DNA of 7,125 bases from Helicobacteraceae bacterium (GTDB lineage: Bacteria > Campylobacterota > Campylobacteria > Campylobacterales > Sulfurimonadaceae): NCBI GenBank assembly GCA_030642185.1, contig DAOWOG010000055.1, forward strand, positions 1 to 7,125, written 5' to 3'. This document shows, one piece after another, positions 7,016-7,125 of this stretch (position 1 is its first letter; each line of letters begins with the position of its first letter). The notes under the pieces are model-generated. The model did no database searches and had not been told where the DNA came from. It saw nothing but the letters and a program-made list of their open reading frames with translations. Both the position numbers and the translations under genes were made by a program.

Positions 7016-7017
7016 AT
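7012..7017 (+). promoter_or_regulatory. Promoter -10 box of the histidinol-phosphatase gene
   Basis: TATAAT on the plus strand, 22 bases before the ATG at 7040. A partial -35 element TTGGTC (6989-6994) lies exactly 17 bases upstream. The predicted leader is only about 16 bases, just enough to hold the ribosome binding site. Confidence 0.6.
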
Positions 7018-7029
7018 ATCACTTACTAA

Positions 7030-7034
7030 AAGGA
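7030..7034 (+). promoter_or_regulatory. Ribosome binding site of the histidinol-phosphatase gene
   Basis: AAGGA five bases before the ATG at 7040, with the same spacing as in the other two clear sites of this window. It supports the chosen start for the truncated gene. Confidence 0.8.
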
Positions 7035-7039
7035 TCTCC

Positions 7040-7125
7040 ATGAAAGTTGATCTTCACAACCATACAGCACTTTGTAATCACGCTGAAGGTACTGTTGAAC
7101 AATATGTTGAAGCCGCTATTGCCAA
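7040..7125 (+). CDS. PHP-family histidinol-phosphatase, N-terminal fragment
   Basis: Only the first 28 codons and two further bases are present; the gene leaves the window at the right edge. The fragment opens MKVDLHNHTALCNHAEG and continues into an amphipathic helix. The HxH motif (His6, His8) after a short beta strand is the first metal-binding motif of the PHP domain. The DLHNHTxLCNHAxGT form is typical of HisJ/HisK-type histidinol-phosphatases, which convert L-histidinol phosphate to L-histidinol in histidine synthesis. Other PHP phosphoesterases share DxHxH, but the CNHA segment favours histidinol-phosphatase. It is divergent from the 5-oxoprolinase gene and appears to share a promoter region with it. 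The remaining metal ligands are outside the window. Confidence 0.8.
   Translation, partial: MKVDLHNHTALCNHAEGTVEQYVEAAIA

Noticed and set aside
1..7125. A defence island, mobile element or CRISPR array suggested by the dynamin-like GTPase
   Set aside because: The neighbours are housekeeping genes, no transposase, integrase, nuclease or spaced repeats are visible, and base composition looks even throughout.

Overview
This is a compact stretch of bacterial chromosome with six protein-coding regions and almost no non-coding DNA; the longest gap between genes is 59 bases. Moderate base composition (judged by eye, not counted), AAGGA ribosome binding sites five bases before ATG, and intergenic promoters with a perfect TATAAT but no clear -35 box all fit a sulfur-oxidising or hydrogen-oxidising member of the Campylobacterota (Sulfurimonas, Sulfurovum or Sulfuricurvum type). 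The protein sequences feel consistent with this, but the assignment is an inference; no database search was possible.

Layout, right to left, because five of the six genes lie on the minus strand. At the right edge (7040-7125, plus) is the start of a PHP-family histidinol-phosphatase gene. Diverging from it is a 1186-residue fused HyuA-HyuB protein (3420-6980, minus) that closely resembles ATP-dependent 5-oxoprolinase (OPLAH type). Both genes appear to fire from one 59-base gap whose -10 box is a palindrome that reads TATAAT on both strands. Next, with its own -10 box, comes an EHD/dynamin-like membrane GTPase (1972-3375). Its stop codon overlaps the start of a U32-family gene of TrhP (YegQ) type (683-1975). 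After another short gap with a TATAAT comes purE (133-630), followed three bases later by the first 43 codons of a DUF89-type protein that runs off the left edge (1-129).

The genes suggest three minus-strand transcription units: 5-oxoprolinase alone; GTPase plus tRNA hydroxylation factor; purE plus DUF89 protein. Most functions are housekeeping or metabolite repair: 5-oxoproline recycling to glutamate, wobble uridine hydroxylation, purine synthesis, and possibly damaged-phosphometabolite removal. The least explained item is the GTPase, which pairs an EHD-like nucleotide-binding domain with a C-terminal two-helix membrane anchor and no visible dynamin partner. I saw no mobile element, CRISPR array, tRNA, rRNA or broken gene. 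This looks like an ordinary core region with a few details worth checking, not an accessory island.
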